Source: Apostichopus japonicus
Lineage: Eukaryota > Echinodermata > Holothuroidea > Aspidochirotida > Stichopodidae
Direction: 5' to 3'
Assembly: GCF_037975245.1 (NCBI RefSeq)
Contig: NC_092572.1
Coordinates: 22,736,489 to 22,800,488, forward strand
Length of the DNA stretch: 64,000 bases
Made by a program: the position numbers and the translations under genes. The notes beneath the pieces were generated by a model. That model worked only from the letters and a program-made list of their open reading frames with translations, was not told the origin of the DNA and did no database searches. This document shows, in pieces, positions 1 to 11,705 of the stretch (positions are counted from its first letter, which is position 1; the number at the start of each line of letters is the position of its first letter).

Positions 1-1320
1 TACCTTGCCCCGTCAAGCTTCCAGTTATACAAAATATTGTGCAGGAACAGCGAACAATATGTTATGACGACGCAAATTCTAATTGTGTGGAGATTGCACA
101 TTGTGAATATCAATCTTTCTTTTCGTTACCGGGAGGAGGGAGGAGGGCGGATGAATCGCGTGTGTGCAGGCTGTATGAAAGCATGATTCCTACTTTGATA
201 TTGTCTATAGGCTTTAAATGAACACAATTCGGTAGCATTTCGCAAAGGTTCCCGTTTTATCGATCATTTTTTGATTATCAAAAATTTGTCCAATTTGAAA
301 TTATCATAGAATACTTATTTTGAAACACAAATGGTAGTCAGTTTCAATTGATGAGTAAGTTGTAACAAAACTTGACACTACACATGTCGTTAAAGTTTGA
401 GAATGGGGGAGGGGAGGGAGGTTGGATGGTTCAGCAATGACTTAAAGACTTTGAAATAAAAAATAAACATTAGTATAAGATCATTTCATATACATAAAAC
501 TATGATTGGTTAACATTGACTATGGAAAGAAATCCCTATGTTCAAAGATGTGATGTCATTCGCTGCAATTTTAAAGTAACCTCTATCTATCGAAAAACAA
601 TAGAATGTAATGATTTTGTAGCTTTTCTCAAAAGATCTGATGAAGTATCGTTGTGAGAAAAAAAATTGAGCAGCATCGATTTTGGGTTTTTCAATATTAA
701 CAGTTGTGATCAGTTCTCAAACTTAGAATAGTCGTTTTTGCTTTAATATCTAGCAAACAAGGAATTTATTATTATGGTCATTGTGATTTCAAGAATGCAC
801 TGATTTAAATCTTATGAGTTTGAGAGGATTTGTTTGCATATATAATTTAGTTTACAGCTGATTGCTTTACTAAAATTGAGGAAAAGTACCTCATTTTGAA
901 CTAGGTTTATCGAATTTGTCAGAAAAACAGAGTAGAAAATATTCTCACAATCTCATCTCAGCGATAACGCCACAAAATAGTACATTAAAACTTGACAACT
1001 AATTTATGTATGATTGTTTAAGGTGTGTTAACTTCTTCTGCAATGAATACTAACTGAGATTTAAGCACATTTTGTATACTTAATTCTTTCTCAAAAACAA
1101 GCACATACATACTTAATTATTGATATCAAATGTAGTGGTAGTCAATCTTTTCAAGACTTTTTAATGTTAACATTTCGAAACGGGTTTTTGATGGCATTAA
1201 ATGTAGCTCTTTAATACTTTAATTGACTGTCATTACAACAATGCGATGATAACAATAGCAGTGAAAATTTGAAAATAAAACGTTCACGTTAGTTTCACGA
1301 TATATTCAGGAACGGATTAA

Positions 1321-1925
1321 ACGATTTTAATATATGATTAATTAATACACTCATTTGTCATACAACCACCTTCTGATTAATCTATAGACAACACGTTATT
1401 TGCGGTCTATTGGTGAATCAGAAACGATTTTAATATATGATTAATTAATGCAATCATTTGTCAAACAACTAATTTCTGATTAATCTAGAGACAACACAGT
1501 ATTTGCCGTCTATTGTAATATATGATTATATAATACAATCATTTGTCATAAAACTACCTTATGATTAGTTTATAGACAACACGTTATTTGTGGTCTATTG
1601 ATGAATCAGAAGCGATTTTAATATATGATTAATTAATACAATCATTTGTCATAACACTACCTTATGATTAGTGTATAGACAACACGTTATTTGTGGTCTA
1701 TTGATGAATCAGAAACGATTTTAATATATGATTAATTAATACAATCATTTGTCATAACACTACCTTATGATTAGTGTATAGACAACACGTTATTTGTGGT
1801 CTATTGATGAATCAGAAACGATTTTAATATATGATTAATTAATACAATCATTTGTCATAAAACTACCTTCTGATTATTCTATAGACAACAAAATATTTGT
1901 CGTTTATTAATTAATCATAAACTAT
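1321..1925. repeat. 103-bp tandem repeat array
   Basis: About 5.8 units. The landmark ACGATTTTAATATATG recurs at 1,321, 1,424, 1,612, 1,715 and 1,818, so the period is 103 bp; one unit between 1,424 and 1,612 is 18 bp short. Each unit has a near-palindromic AT core (ATGATTAATTAAT) and the segment ATAGACAACACGTTATTTG. The copies at 1,612-1,818 are the most alike. The array is absent from the duplicated block at 8,195-10,970. Confidence 0.9.
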
Positions 1926-2472
1926 TTCTTGAAGACTATATATACATTACTTTCACTTTAATAAAACATTAATTAAACATTATCTAGTAATGATATGCCG
2001 GTTTGTTATTTAACATAAAATTTCACATTTAAACATATAACGTTCATAGAAATATGAGAAATATTACAAATAGAATATACTCTCAAGGCAAGTTAAGGAG
2101 AACTATAGAATGTTGTTCAGTTACAAATTTTACCTGCAGGAGTTTACTCGATCGTGATAATAATTCAGATTTTATTTAAAGCTGGTAGATATGAGTCCAG
2201 CAAAACTAAATTCCCTCAGTGATAGCACACATATGCTTATTGGAACAATTCTGTAAATAAAATTGGAACATACCTTTTACATTTCATTGTAAATTCAAAG
2301 TTACTGTAAAAGCACTGTTGATATGTCTCGTAGCTGAAATGTTCTTTAATTTCACACTTATTGTCCACCCGAAAACAAGCGGTAAAGACTCATCTGTGTG
2401 AGGTATTACAGTGCATTTTATCTGACAGTTTAAGAAATTTACGCCAACGTTACATCATGAAAAACAACCAAT

Positions 2473-2541
2473 ATATTTCCGTTGACTTATACTATAAGTC
2501 AACGGAAATATAAAAACACTCTATAAGTTAAAGAGTGTTTT
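2473..2541. repeat. Perfect 39-bp palindrome followed by a second hairpin
   Basis: Positions 2,473-2,491 and 2,493-2,511 are exact reverse complements (19-bp arms, one-base centre). A second stem follows directly: AAAACACTCT at 2,513-2,522 pairs with AGAGTGTTTT at 2,532-2,541 across a 9-base loop. The homologous site in block B (about 9,241-9,262) has only the left arm, so the palindrome arose after the duplication or was lost from B. Confidence 0.9.
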
Positions 2542-3001
2542 AGCTTGAGTTTCCATATTCTTGTAATTATCTTTCTTTCTCTCTAGTAATTTCAGTCAGT
2601 TTTAAATCAATCTGTGGAATCGATGTCAAGCATAACATGAATAACTTAGGTCGGATGATATCTGTGATTTTTAGTTGACAACTACATTTATGCTCCATTA
2701 ATTTCTTCTTCTTTTTATTTTCCATTTTCCGAATGTCTTACTACTCATTGTTCTCCTGTTGATTACGGAAATGGTCACTAGGTGGTTTGAAGAAGAAAAA
2801 AAACTCCGAACTTTACCTCTGTTGGTTAGTCATAAATACTTAATTTTATCTACATAGTATACAACGTTAGTTGCTGTTTTGGTAAATATATTATGCCAAC
2901 TTGTTGCTAGTGCCGTTATACCATCAACTTGTTCTTTATGTTGCTGCATCGTTTTACAGAAAATGCGTAGGGTTTGAATACAAGTTTACATATAACATTC
3001 A

Positions 3002-6000
3002 CTAAACTTCTATTTCACAGACGAAAAACAAGTTATCAGTATCCGATGAGGGAGTCCACTTTCTGTCATTTCTGGAATCTATCATGACGCCGCAACCGTA
3101 ATCATGGCAACAAGCATTGATTGTGTCAGGACAAGTCTTGTAATAAGGGTCAGACCAGTTCTCATATTCTGGGAGCGATAAATCATGGTGCCATGCCCAA
3201 TGATCTGAAACAAATAGGCAATGTTAATTAGAAAGTGTACCACATAGTGAAAAACACATTCTTGTAAAAGCATGTGAGCATGACTTTTGAGTATATAAAA
3301 CACCAGGTTAGAGTTCAATTTGCAGGGAATCATTATTTTATGTGACAAAACGTGGTCGACAGTGAAAAACGGAAGTAGCATTAACAAAGAATGAAACGTA
3401 TAGGAACGCAGAGGAGCATTGTTTTATCAATTCAAAGGCAATCAAACAAGTTAAGGACACCATTGAATGACATAAAACACCATCAGTCGTTGACACATTG
3501 AGCCTTTAAAAGTCGTATGCTTCCCTTATGAGTATATTGAGTTGCATCTGCGCAAATAAGGTAATCATTGGGGCTAAGACTATGTGTAGTGTCTGTTTGT
3601 TTATTCAAACGACCCATGATACACAGTTGAAATTGGATTAATAAAATTGATTAGTTATATCGTTTGCTCTTCCTGTCCAGGCTCTTTCTTAGGTGACCTT
3701 TCTTAAAAGGAATCATTTGCATCTTTAAAATGTTGCGGATTGTGCAACCCATGAAATACTTCATTAACACCCATTCTCGACGGTGTTTACCTTTGGTACT
3801 ATTGTTTAGTAGTGATAATCACACGCTCATGTCGTTTCACTCTTTGCCGAAACATTGACCTATCCGTTGGGATCGAGCCAATGGAAATTCGGACAAAAAA
3901 GCCACCGAGTGTCCCGCCTTAGTTTACGCAAAACACTTACTTTAATGTACTTTTAACACTGTAAATGAAAAACATAAATCCAATCTTCTTTTCATTGGAA
4001 TGTTTCATATCAAGAAAGTGCAACACAAATCATAATGAATGCATTCTTCTGTGCAGTTAATAAGTGGCAAGTCTGTCGTACTTCGTGATTATATACTGAT
4101 TGAAAAATATACAATCAATTTCAATATATACAGAGTAGGTTAATTTATATTACTTACCATCATAAATAGTCACCTGTAAACAATCCAAGTATCCGAACCC
4201 ATTGTAAGTTGGGAAACAAAGTCATCTTCCTCTACCGAACTTATCGAAGCGAGATGGGCGTCATCATATGTACGGCATATATCCTCTGCCTCTTGCAGGT
4301 TTTGAAATTCTGGAATCATGCAATAGAAGCTACGATCCAGTTGATGCCATTGACCACAACCTGTTTCATTAAACGATATAGAAATAAATTGAAACAGCAG
4401 TTTTTGCTTTTATGAATGACATAAAAGGAGATTATGATAAAAACAATAAATATAAGGAATGTTTACTACTTAGTTGATTTGATGGAAAATCGTGGCAAAT
4501 GATGGTGTTCACACTTTACTGATAATGTTGACTTGATAACTGTTTAATTGATCGTTTCTGAGTCGAAAATAAAAGCTGTTGATTAGTATATACTCAGCAG
4601 TTAATGGCAATATGAGAAAGCACTCATTGTTTATTATTCTCCATGCATGAAGTCAGTTAATCACTACTTACTGGCGTCTGTTGGCGGTTCATACATTGAT
4701 GCTGTTGAGATGTCTCCAGTTGTTTTAGTCGTTATATTATCTATACTAATCCCACCATCTGCGGTAACTAACGTACCAGGTAAGCTAGTTTGCGATGTAC
4801 TGACTTCCATTGTAAATGCTAAACGAAAATTAAATAGAAACATGAAGTTTTAATTTTCCAGAGACAGCGGTAGCATTACAGGAGCGTCTTTCAAATTGCA
4901 AATAATCAAATTAATATACCCTACAAGAAAAAGAAACAGACGTTTAGATCTTCGGTAACGGATTCTTTCAAGCATCTTGAGAGAACTTGAGACCATATAT
5001 TAACTGTTGATAATGTTGACTTGATTACTGTTTAATTGATCGTTTCTGAGTCGAAATTAAAAGCTGCTGAGTAGTACGATCGATTTATTCGCCGAAATCG
5101 TAGTTACCTAACTAATTATGTACTATTATGTAGTAATTATGTACTTTTAGCTTCAAGTGCATCTTGGAAAATTCTCAGGATCTGAACTGATGCCGACTTA
5201 CTGTTGATTGTAAGCAATCCTTTCGCATTCGTAGATGATGTTACCGATGAGAGCCTCGTACTGAAATCAATATTTATAACACAACTAAACAGACATGTAT
5301 AATTAGCTATACTATTAATGCAGTCTCAGCCATGATGGTAGGCTTTGTTTGATACTAATTAAAACAATAATGAGACATAATACTATCGGTATATGATGTC
5401 ACATCATACTGATTAGTTCATGGCAATATGAGAACGCACTAGTAGTTTATTATTCTCCATGCATGAAGTCAGTTAAACACTACTTACCGGTGTCTGTTGG
5501 CGGTTCATACATTGATGATGTTGAGATGTCTCCAGTTGTTTTAGTCGTCATTTGATATGTACTAATCCCACCATCTGCGGTAACTAACGTACCAGGTAAG
5601 CTAGTTTCCATTGTAAATGCTAATGAAAATTAAATAGAAACATGAATTTCTAATTTTCCAAAGACAGCGGGAACATTACAGAAGTGTCTTTCAAAATGCA
5701 AAATAATAAAATTAATACACCCTACAAGAAAAATGAACAGACGTTTAGACCTTCGGTAACGGATTCTTAAAGCTTCTTGAGAGAAGTTGAGACCAGGTTT
5801 AAACCATGTTCGTTAATATGGGAAGATCCAGGTTACTCACTGGAATCCATTTTGTCTGCTGCACAGTGTCCGGTTGTAATAGGTACCGTCGGTAATTCTG
5901 TGGTATTCACGTGATTTTTGATCGTTGTAGCTTTCTTCATGTTGGTAGATGAAGCAATACGTTTAGCATAAAACCCTTGGGAAAACAACAAGGTTCGTGT

Positions 6001-6442
6001 TAATGGTATTCTTTATCACATGAAAATGTTTCATTGAGCGCGAAGTGAATTGACAAATATTAACTCACCCATCAATTCTCCAACTGAGACTTCCTCTAAG
6101 GATGTGAATGTTTTCACGGTTCCGTCATTGTCAGTTAAACAGCTTGTCATCTTAATTGTTACATCTTGATTGTTAAGTCGGTGGAAACTGTAACACACGG
6201 GGTTTGCTGTAATTAAACATTCTAGAAATTCATGATTATACCTTAACATAAAAAAAGATAATATCTCATAAAGATAAGCTACCATGGTTATATTTTTTGT
6301 TATAACAAGGAAGTAAAAAGAATTTAAAAAGGATGAACTTTGACGAAAGAAAAGTAAAATATTAAAACATACCCAATAATAAGGTACATCTTAAAGAAAT
6401 AATCATAAAGCAACTGATAAATATCGCCGCGATGATGTCCAT
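3002..6442 (-). CDS. Secreted C-type lectin (copy A), 7 exons, one-base frame defect
   Basis: Exons, high to low: 6442-6373, 6206-6069, 5975-5841, 5619-5488, 4818-4672, 4360-4158, 3204-3002 (stop TAG). All internal junctions have GT/AG ends and phase 1. Exon 1 encodes a hydrophobic signal peptide (MDIIAAIFISC...). Exon 2 is an unrecognised two-cysteine module. Exon 3 and the two related exons 4a/4b are Ser/Thr-rich, linker-like. Exon 6 starts CGQWHQLDRSFYC and contains QEAEDICR and HLASISS, the N-terminal half of a C-type lectin domain; exon 7 has HWAWHHD, LPEYENW and ends FFVCEIEV, the C-terminal half. Exon 6 is 203 nt, one short of what its flanking phases need; the frame breaks just after TWI (near 4,181). 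It is either a recent pseudogene or a consensus-sequence indel. EPN/QPD and WND calcium motifs are not evident. Predicted length is about 342 aa if the frame is continuous. Confidence 0.75.
5202..5260 (-). other. Possible extra Ser/Thr linker exon of lectin A
   Basis: A segment bounded by an acceptor (TTTCAG) and a donor (GTAAGT) on the minus strand lies between the two linker exons. One frame reads SSVTSSTNAKGLLTIN, close in style to exon 3 (SSTNMKKATTIKN). Its entry phase is 2, while all other exons of the gene join at phase 1, so including it would break the frame. It is probably a decayed linker-exon copy. Confidence 0.35.
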
Positions 6443-6518
6443 TGCTGGAGTCTAATCACTTGTGCAAGCAGATTCGCTACACTTGTTGATTGAGTTGTAG
6501 CTTTTGTCGGCTCTGCTT

Positions 6519-6526
6519 CTTTATAT
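6519..6526 (-). promoter_or_regulatory. TATA box of lectin A
   Basis: ATATAAAG on the minus strand, about 77 bp upstream of the start codon at 6,442, leaving room for a ~45-nt leader. Block B diverges from A upstream of its start codon and has no equivalent element. Confidence 0.55.
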
Positions 6527-6529
6527 GAA

Positions 6530-8194
6530 CAACTTTTCTTCAATACAGAGATTACACTGGTCGGAACTGTTCATGTGTGTATTAGAGTGCTTAAGAATTT
6601 CACAAGAAATGGAGTAATCGATTTTTTTCTTTTTCTAATTCCCAGATATGTTTTGAGAGCTCAGTTCTTTTTGGAAACATTCGTTGCGGACACATTTTGT
6701 GTGATTGTTGTACCTTGCCTTGAAGCTTCCACTAGCTAGACCGATATAAACGGTTGTCTCTTGCGAGTAGTGACCTTTACTTTGTAGATTATATCGCTGG
6801 CGAGACATTCTCCGGACAGGGATCAGTTGATCTTTTTTTCTGCAATTGCAAGTTATTTCCCTGGTCTCCGGGTTAGCTTTCGTTATGATTTGTCATTGCG
6901 GGCTTTTATTATTTGCCATATACTCATCAAACAGCTATATCCAATTATGATGCTCTTATAAAATATCTTGTGTAAGGCAAGGTCACAAGGAAAATGTTTT
7001 TTTTATATACCAGTTTCAGAAACTGCGCACCCACATTGGTCTTTAACGCTTCTGCTATATTGTTGGGTGTTACCATATTCTTTATCGGGCTTTGTTCTTT
7101 TTGTTCTTTTTCTGGGTATTGTTGTTGCTCCTCGGTGTGTATTTAGTTTCCTCCTTGTATCCAGCTCTCCGGAGGGCTGTATTGTAGACCGGTGCTGCTT
7201 CTTTAAATTTATCATAGCTCGAGGAGAGGGTATAGAATCCTTTGCCTCTGGCTTGTGGCAAGCCCTTTTGTGATAGATGGAGGGTGGTAACAATATCGGT
7301 TGATGTAGACTTGATGTGAGTAGAGTCATAGATACAGCAAGCCCTCTACTAAAGTTTGCAGCAAATCAACTCCTTGAATTAAAAGATTGCCATCATAGAG
7401 GCTGATGTGTGCGAGAAAGTGGATGGGGGGGGGGGACTGGGTTGGAGGGGGGGGCTCGTATTGAAGTTCAGGTAGGGCGTTAAAAATCATCGAGTTGTAG
7501 ACTAGTGTCACTAATGTCACATGGCAACTCTTACATCAAAACAATTAGCAGCGAAAATCCCAAGAATTGTAACGTCAGATCGTAAGCGAAACAGAGATAA
7601 AATAACTAGAATACTGAGCTTTAAACTTGAAGCCATATCTAGTAAATAAATAAATTAAACATACACATGCAGTTAACAGCAGTCCTTGCATTGAACAATT
7701 TTGTTTGCTTATATTTACAAAGTAATATTTCTTCAATCCGAGATATTAGCCAACCCTTTATTTTTTGGCTAAAGTTTATCATTTTGTAAAGCTGTACCCT
7801 GATGTTTTTTTCTCAATATTGGCCCAAATCGTGTCTTTTGAATATGTTTCCAAAATCATGACGGGAGGGCTTCTATGTAACCAAGTTATACGGTTCATCT
7901 TTCGTCCTGAATCACTTAATTATATTCATATTGATAGGATCGTTATGCACCAGCCATTCCTCTCGCTTCCCATATGTAGTTACCTTAGTAACAATAAAAC
8001 AAATATCTTTCTCTGTTATAATATACTGCTGTTTATACAGTCGCCCAATGTAAATCTTACAAGTTTATTAAAATATCAACAAAGCAATATGTTTCGGTTT
8101 CATGAATAGTTAAAGGCGGATGATATGCATCTACTCCCATTGTTATTGCACGGGCTGAAAATTATATTGCAACTAAACTACTACAAAAATCGAT
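6530..8194. other. Intergenic, no supported gene
   Basis: Upstream of lectin A and downstream of block B. Open frames here (for example 6,968-7,273 and its antisense 7,003-7,329) lack splice context and domain features. It holds G-runs near 7,425-7,455 and a ~40-bp dispersed repeat at 7,341-7,380 (landmark CAACTCCTTGAATT) that recurs at 11,813-11,852, so part of it is likely transposon-derived. Confidence 0.5.
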
Positions 8195-9362
8195 GATAGC
8201 TTGCCCCCTCAAGCTTCCAGTTATACAAAATACTGTGCAGGAACAGCGAACAATAAGTTATGACGACGCAAATTCCAATTGTGTGGAGATTGCACATTGT
8301 GGATATCAATCCTCATTTGTCGTTACTGGGGGAAGGGGGGGGGGTTATCTATAACATGGTGAGGGGTTGTGTGCACACGCGTGTGTGCAGGTCTTTATGA
8401 AAGCATGGTTCCTACTTTGATATTGTCTATAGGCTTTAAATGAACACACTTCGGTAACATTTCGCAAATTTTCCTGTTTTGGGGGATCTCTTGTAGAGTG
8501 TCCATGATTTGTCCATTTATAAATTAACATAAAATACTTTCTTTGAAACACGAATTTTTAGTCAATTTCAATCGATGAGAAAGGTGTGACATATTCCATA
8601 AAGTTGATCCTACACATGTCGGTAGCCTATGGGAGGGGGGGGGGGTTGGATGGTTCAGCGATGAGTTAAAGACTTTGGAAATTAAGAATGACACCTGTTT
8701 GTTGAAGATAACACATAACTTTTAAATTCGACACACTTAATATAACATTATCGAAATACATATATGCCGGTTTGTTATTTAACTTCAGACTTCACATTAA
8801 GCATATAATTAACGTTTGTATAACGTTTGATAGAAATTTGAGTAATATTACAAATATAATGTACACTCGAAGCAAGTTAAGGAGAAATATTATAGAATGT
8901 TTCTTCAGTTACCAATTTTATCTTTAGGAGTCTACTCGATCGTGATAATCATTCAGATTTGATCTAAAGCTAGTAGATATAAAACTAAAATCCCTCAATG
9001 ATAACACACAAATGCTTATTGGAACAATTCTGTAAATAAAATTGGAACATTACTTGCACATTTCATTGTAACCTCAAAGTTACTGTTAATATGTCTCGTA
9101 GTTAAACAGTTCTTAAATTTCACACTTATTGGGCACCCGAAGAAGAAGCGATAACGACACACCTATGTAAGGTATTCAGGCACATTGTATCTGTCAGTTT
9201 CAGAACTACGTTACGCCAACGTTACATCATGTATCACAACCAATATATCTCCGTTGACTTATAGAGTCTTTACGTTTGAATCAATGTAACGCATCACATG
9301 AATAAAAATTATCGTTTTGCAGGAAATGCTTAGGGTTTGATTACAAGTTTACTTAACATTCA

Positions 9363-10942
9363 CTAAACTTCTATTTCACAAACGAAGACATAGTTAACAA
9401 ATATCGCTGCGGGAGTCCACTTTCTTTCATTTCTGAAATCCACCATGACGCCGAAACTGTAACCATCGCAACAACCTCTGGTTGTACCAGGACAAGTCTT
9501 GGAAGAAGGGTCAGACCAGTTCTCATATTCTGGGAGCGATAAATCATGGTGCCATGCCCAATGATCTGAAACAAATAGGCAATGTTAATAGAAAGTGTAC
9601 CACAAAGTGAAAAACACATTCTTGTAAAAGCATGTGAGCATGACTTTTGAGTATATAAAACACAGGTTAGGGTGCGATTTGCAGGGAATCATTATTTCAC
9701 AGACAAAGAACTTGCAATAATACATCTCTTGGAGAGACCACTTTCCTAGCTGTTCGAGATTCTTAACGACACCGCACCCTGTACCAGAGCAACAACTAGC
9801 GGGTCTATGATGACAAGTCTCGGAAGAAGGGTCACACCAGATCCTATTCTGGGAGCGTTAAATCATGGTGCCATTCCCAATGATCTGAAACAAATAGGCA
9901 ATGTTCATCAGAAAGTGTACCGCAGAGTGAAACACACAATCCTGTTTAATATATGTTCTTGACTTCTCAGAATATAAAGCACATGTAAGAATGCGATCAG
10001 CAGGAATTCATTCATACATTGAGGATGTTGAGATGTCTCCAGTTGTTTTAGTCGTCATTTGATCCGTACTTAGCCCACGTTCTGTGGTAACTAACATACC
10101 ATGTAAGCTAGTTTGCGCTGTACTGACTTCCATTGTAAATGCTAAATGAAAATTAAATAGAAACATGAATTTCTAATTCTCCAGAGACAGCGGTAACATT
10201 ACAGGAGTGTCTTTCAAAATGAAAATTTTAAAATTAAAACACCGTACAAGAAAACGGAACAGACGTTTAGACCTTCGGTAACGGATTCCTAAAGTTTCTT
10301 GAGAGAACTTGAGACGAAGTATAAAACAAGTTTGTTAATATGGGAAGCAACATGTTACTCACTGGAATCCATTTTGTCTGCTGCACAGTGTCCGGTTGTA
10401 ATAGGTACCGTCGGTGATTCTCTGGTAGTCACGTGATTTGTGATCGTTGTAGGACTCTTCATGTTGGTAGATGAAGCAATAAGTTTAGCATAAAACCCTT
10501 GGGAAAACAACATGGTTTATGTTCATGGTATTCAATATTACATGAAAAGCGAATTGAGTTGCGAATTGAATTTACAAATATTAACTCACCCATCAATTCT
10601 CCAACTGCTAAGGTGGTGAATGTTTTCATTGTCCCGTCATTGTCAGTTAAACAGCTTGTCATCTTAATTGTTACATATTGAATGTTATGTCGCTGGTAAC
10701 TGTAACATACGGGGTTTGCGGTAATTGAACATACTAGAAATTCATTATTAGTCATTAAATTTAACAAAGATATCAGTTGATAATGATAAACTTCAATGTA
10801 TTCATCTTTGTTTATAACAAGGAAGAAATAGAATTTAAAAAATAACCTTTGACGTAAAATAAGTTAAATTTTGAAACATATCCAATAATAAGGTGCTTCT
10901 AAATGAAATAATCATGATCAACATCGCCGCGATGATGTCCAT
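9363..10942 (-). pseudogene. Decayed C-type lectin copy B
   Basis: Remains of exons matching lectin A: start-codon exon (from 10,942), 10,718-10,590, 10,497-10,363, a truncated linker 10,141-10,011, and the last lectin-domain exon 9,565-9,363. Lesions seen: the exon 1 donor GTATG of copy A is ATATG here; the exon 2 acceptor CAG is CCG; the linker exon is fused to unrelated sequence near 10,011 and has no donor; the N-terminal half of the lectin domain is missing; the promoter is not conserved. The last exon alone is intact: it reads HWAWHHDLSLPEYENW..., ends FVCEIEV and has a TAG stop, but in place of copy A's cysteines after CC it has phenylalanine (CCDGYSFG versus CCHDYGCG). Confidence 0.75.
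9690..9884 (-). pseudogene. Third, frameshifted copy of the lectin C-terminal exon
   Basis: A tandem copy of the last lectin exon with the same acceptor (TTTGTTTCAG) and start (HWEWHHDLTLPE). It then loses two bases relative to its sister exons, giving an immediate in-frame TAG. After the shift the lectin signature continues (SCCSGTGCGVV, then KFFVCEI). The ~125-bp intron segment upstream of the A and B1 exons is repeated here too, so the duplication unit was exon plus flanking intron. Confidence 0.75.
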
Positions 10943-11311
10943 TAATGAAGTCTAGCAATTTTTCCTAGCAGATATCAACCCTCGCTTCAAGAGTGCACAT
11001 TGTAACATGATTGTAACATATGTGTCATCGACGGCTCGAGAAAAAAAGACTAATAACTGCACCGAAGTGATAAAAAACATCAATTATTGTTGGAAAATTT
11101 GGTCCAATCCCATTCTTTCAATATTAAACTTTGAGTTTTATTGATTTTAAGCCGTCACAAGATGCATCACGTCGCAATAACTGCAATCTGAATGAATCTT
11201 CCTTTACCTTTACACCAGCAGATGCTGTATAAAACTTTCTATGATTTTTCTTGTTACTTTTGTTATAAATATGCTCAAATATATACTGTGATTCAATATG
11301 ATCAATAAAGA

Positions 11312-11356
11312 ATATATATATATATATATATATATATAGATATAGATATATCGATA

Positions 11357-11400
<44 letters not shown>

Positions 11401-11406
11401 TATATT
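11312..11406. repeat. (AT)n microsatellite
   Basis: Almost uninterrupted TA dinucleotides with a few AGATATAGATA and TATCGATA interruptions. Confidence 0.95.
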
Positions 11407-11570
11407 CATTATTTGTTTTCCACAAGAACAATGAATAACTCAAAAAATAAGAATAATAGATGTGAAAGGAAGTGATCTAAAAACCTTTGTAGGCTTAGCC
11501 TGGAGGTCAACAAATCTCTGGGAAAAAGGAAGCTAAGAAAAAATTCAAGAAAAAAAGAAAAACCTCCTAA

Positions 11571-11573
11571 ACG

Positions 11574-11650
<77 letters not shown>

Positions 11651-11705
11651 GTGTGTGTGTGTATATATATGTATATATATATGTGTATGTATGTATATAT
11701 ATATA
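11571..11705. repeat. (AT)n/(GT)n compound microsatellite
   Basis: A TA run of about 65 nt, then a short GTGTGTGT block, then TATATGTATG-type repeats. Confidence 0.95.

Larger units (their letters stand above)
1..6470. repeat. Lectin-gene duplication block A
   Basis: This block is a diverged duplicate of 8,195-10,970. The match begins near position 1 (the segment around CAAGCTTCCAGTTATAC recurs at 8,211) and resumes through the lectin exons up to the start-codon exon. Block A is longer because it has about 1.5 kb (roughly 450-1,970, including a 103-bp tandem repeat) and the first lectin-domain exon, which block B lacks. Positions 1-3,001 are the 3' flank of the minus-strand lectin gene; I see no credible coding exon there. 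Confidence 0.8.
8195..10970. repeat. Lectin-gene duplication block B
   Basis: Diverged duplicate of block A (1-6,470) in the same orientation. It is shorter because it lacks the 103-bp repeat array, one linker exon and the first lectin-domain exon with their flanking introns. Similarity to block A stops about 30 bp upstream of the start codon at 10,942. Confidence 0.8.

Noticed and set aside
3082-3387. 101-codon minus-strand frame ending near the lectin exon
   Set aside because: It overlaps the last lectin exon in the wrong frame; the lectin signature (W-x-W, ENW, FVCE) is in another frame with a proper acceptor and stop.
4209-4853. Plus-strand frames at 4,209-4,415 and 4,647-4,853
   Set aside because: Antisense shadows of lectin exons whose splice signals are all on the minus strand.
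11210-11443. 77-codon Tyr/Ile-rich frame
   Set aside because: Translation of an (AT)n microsatellite.
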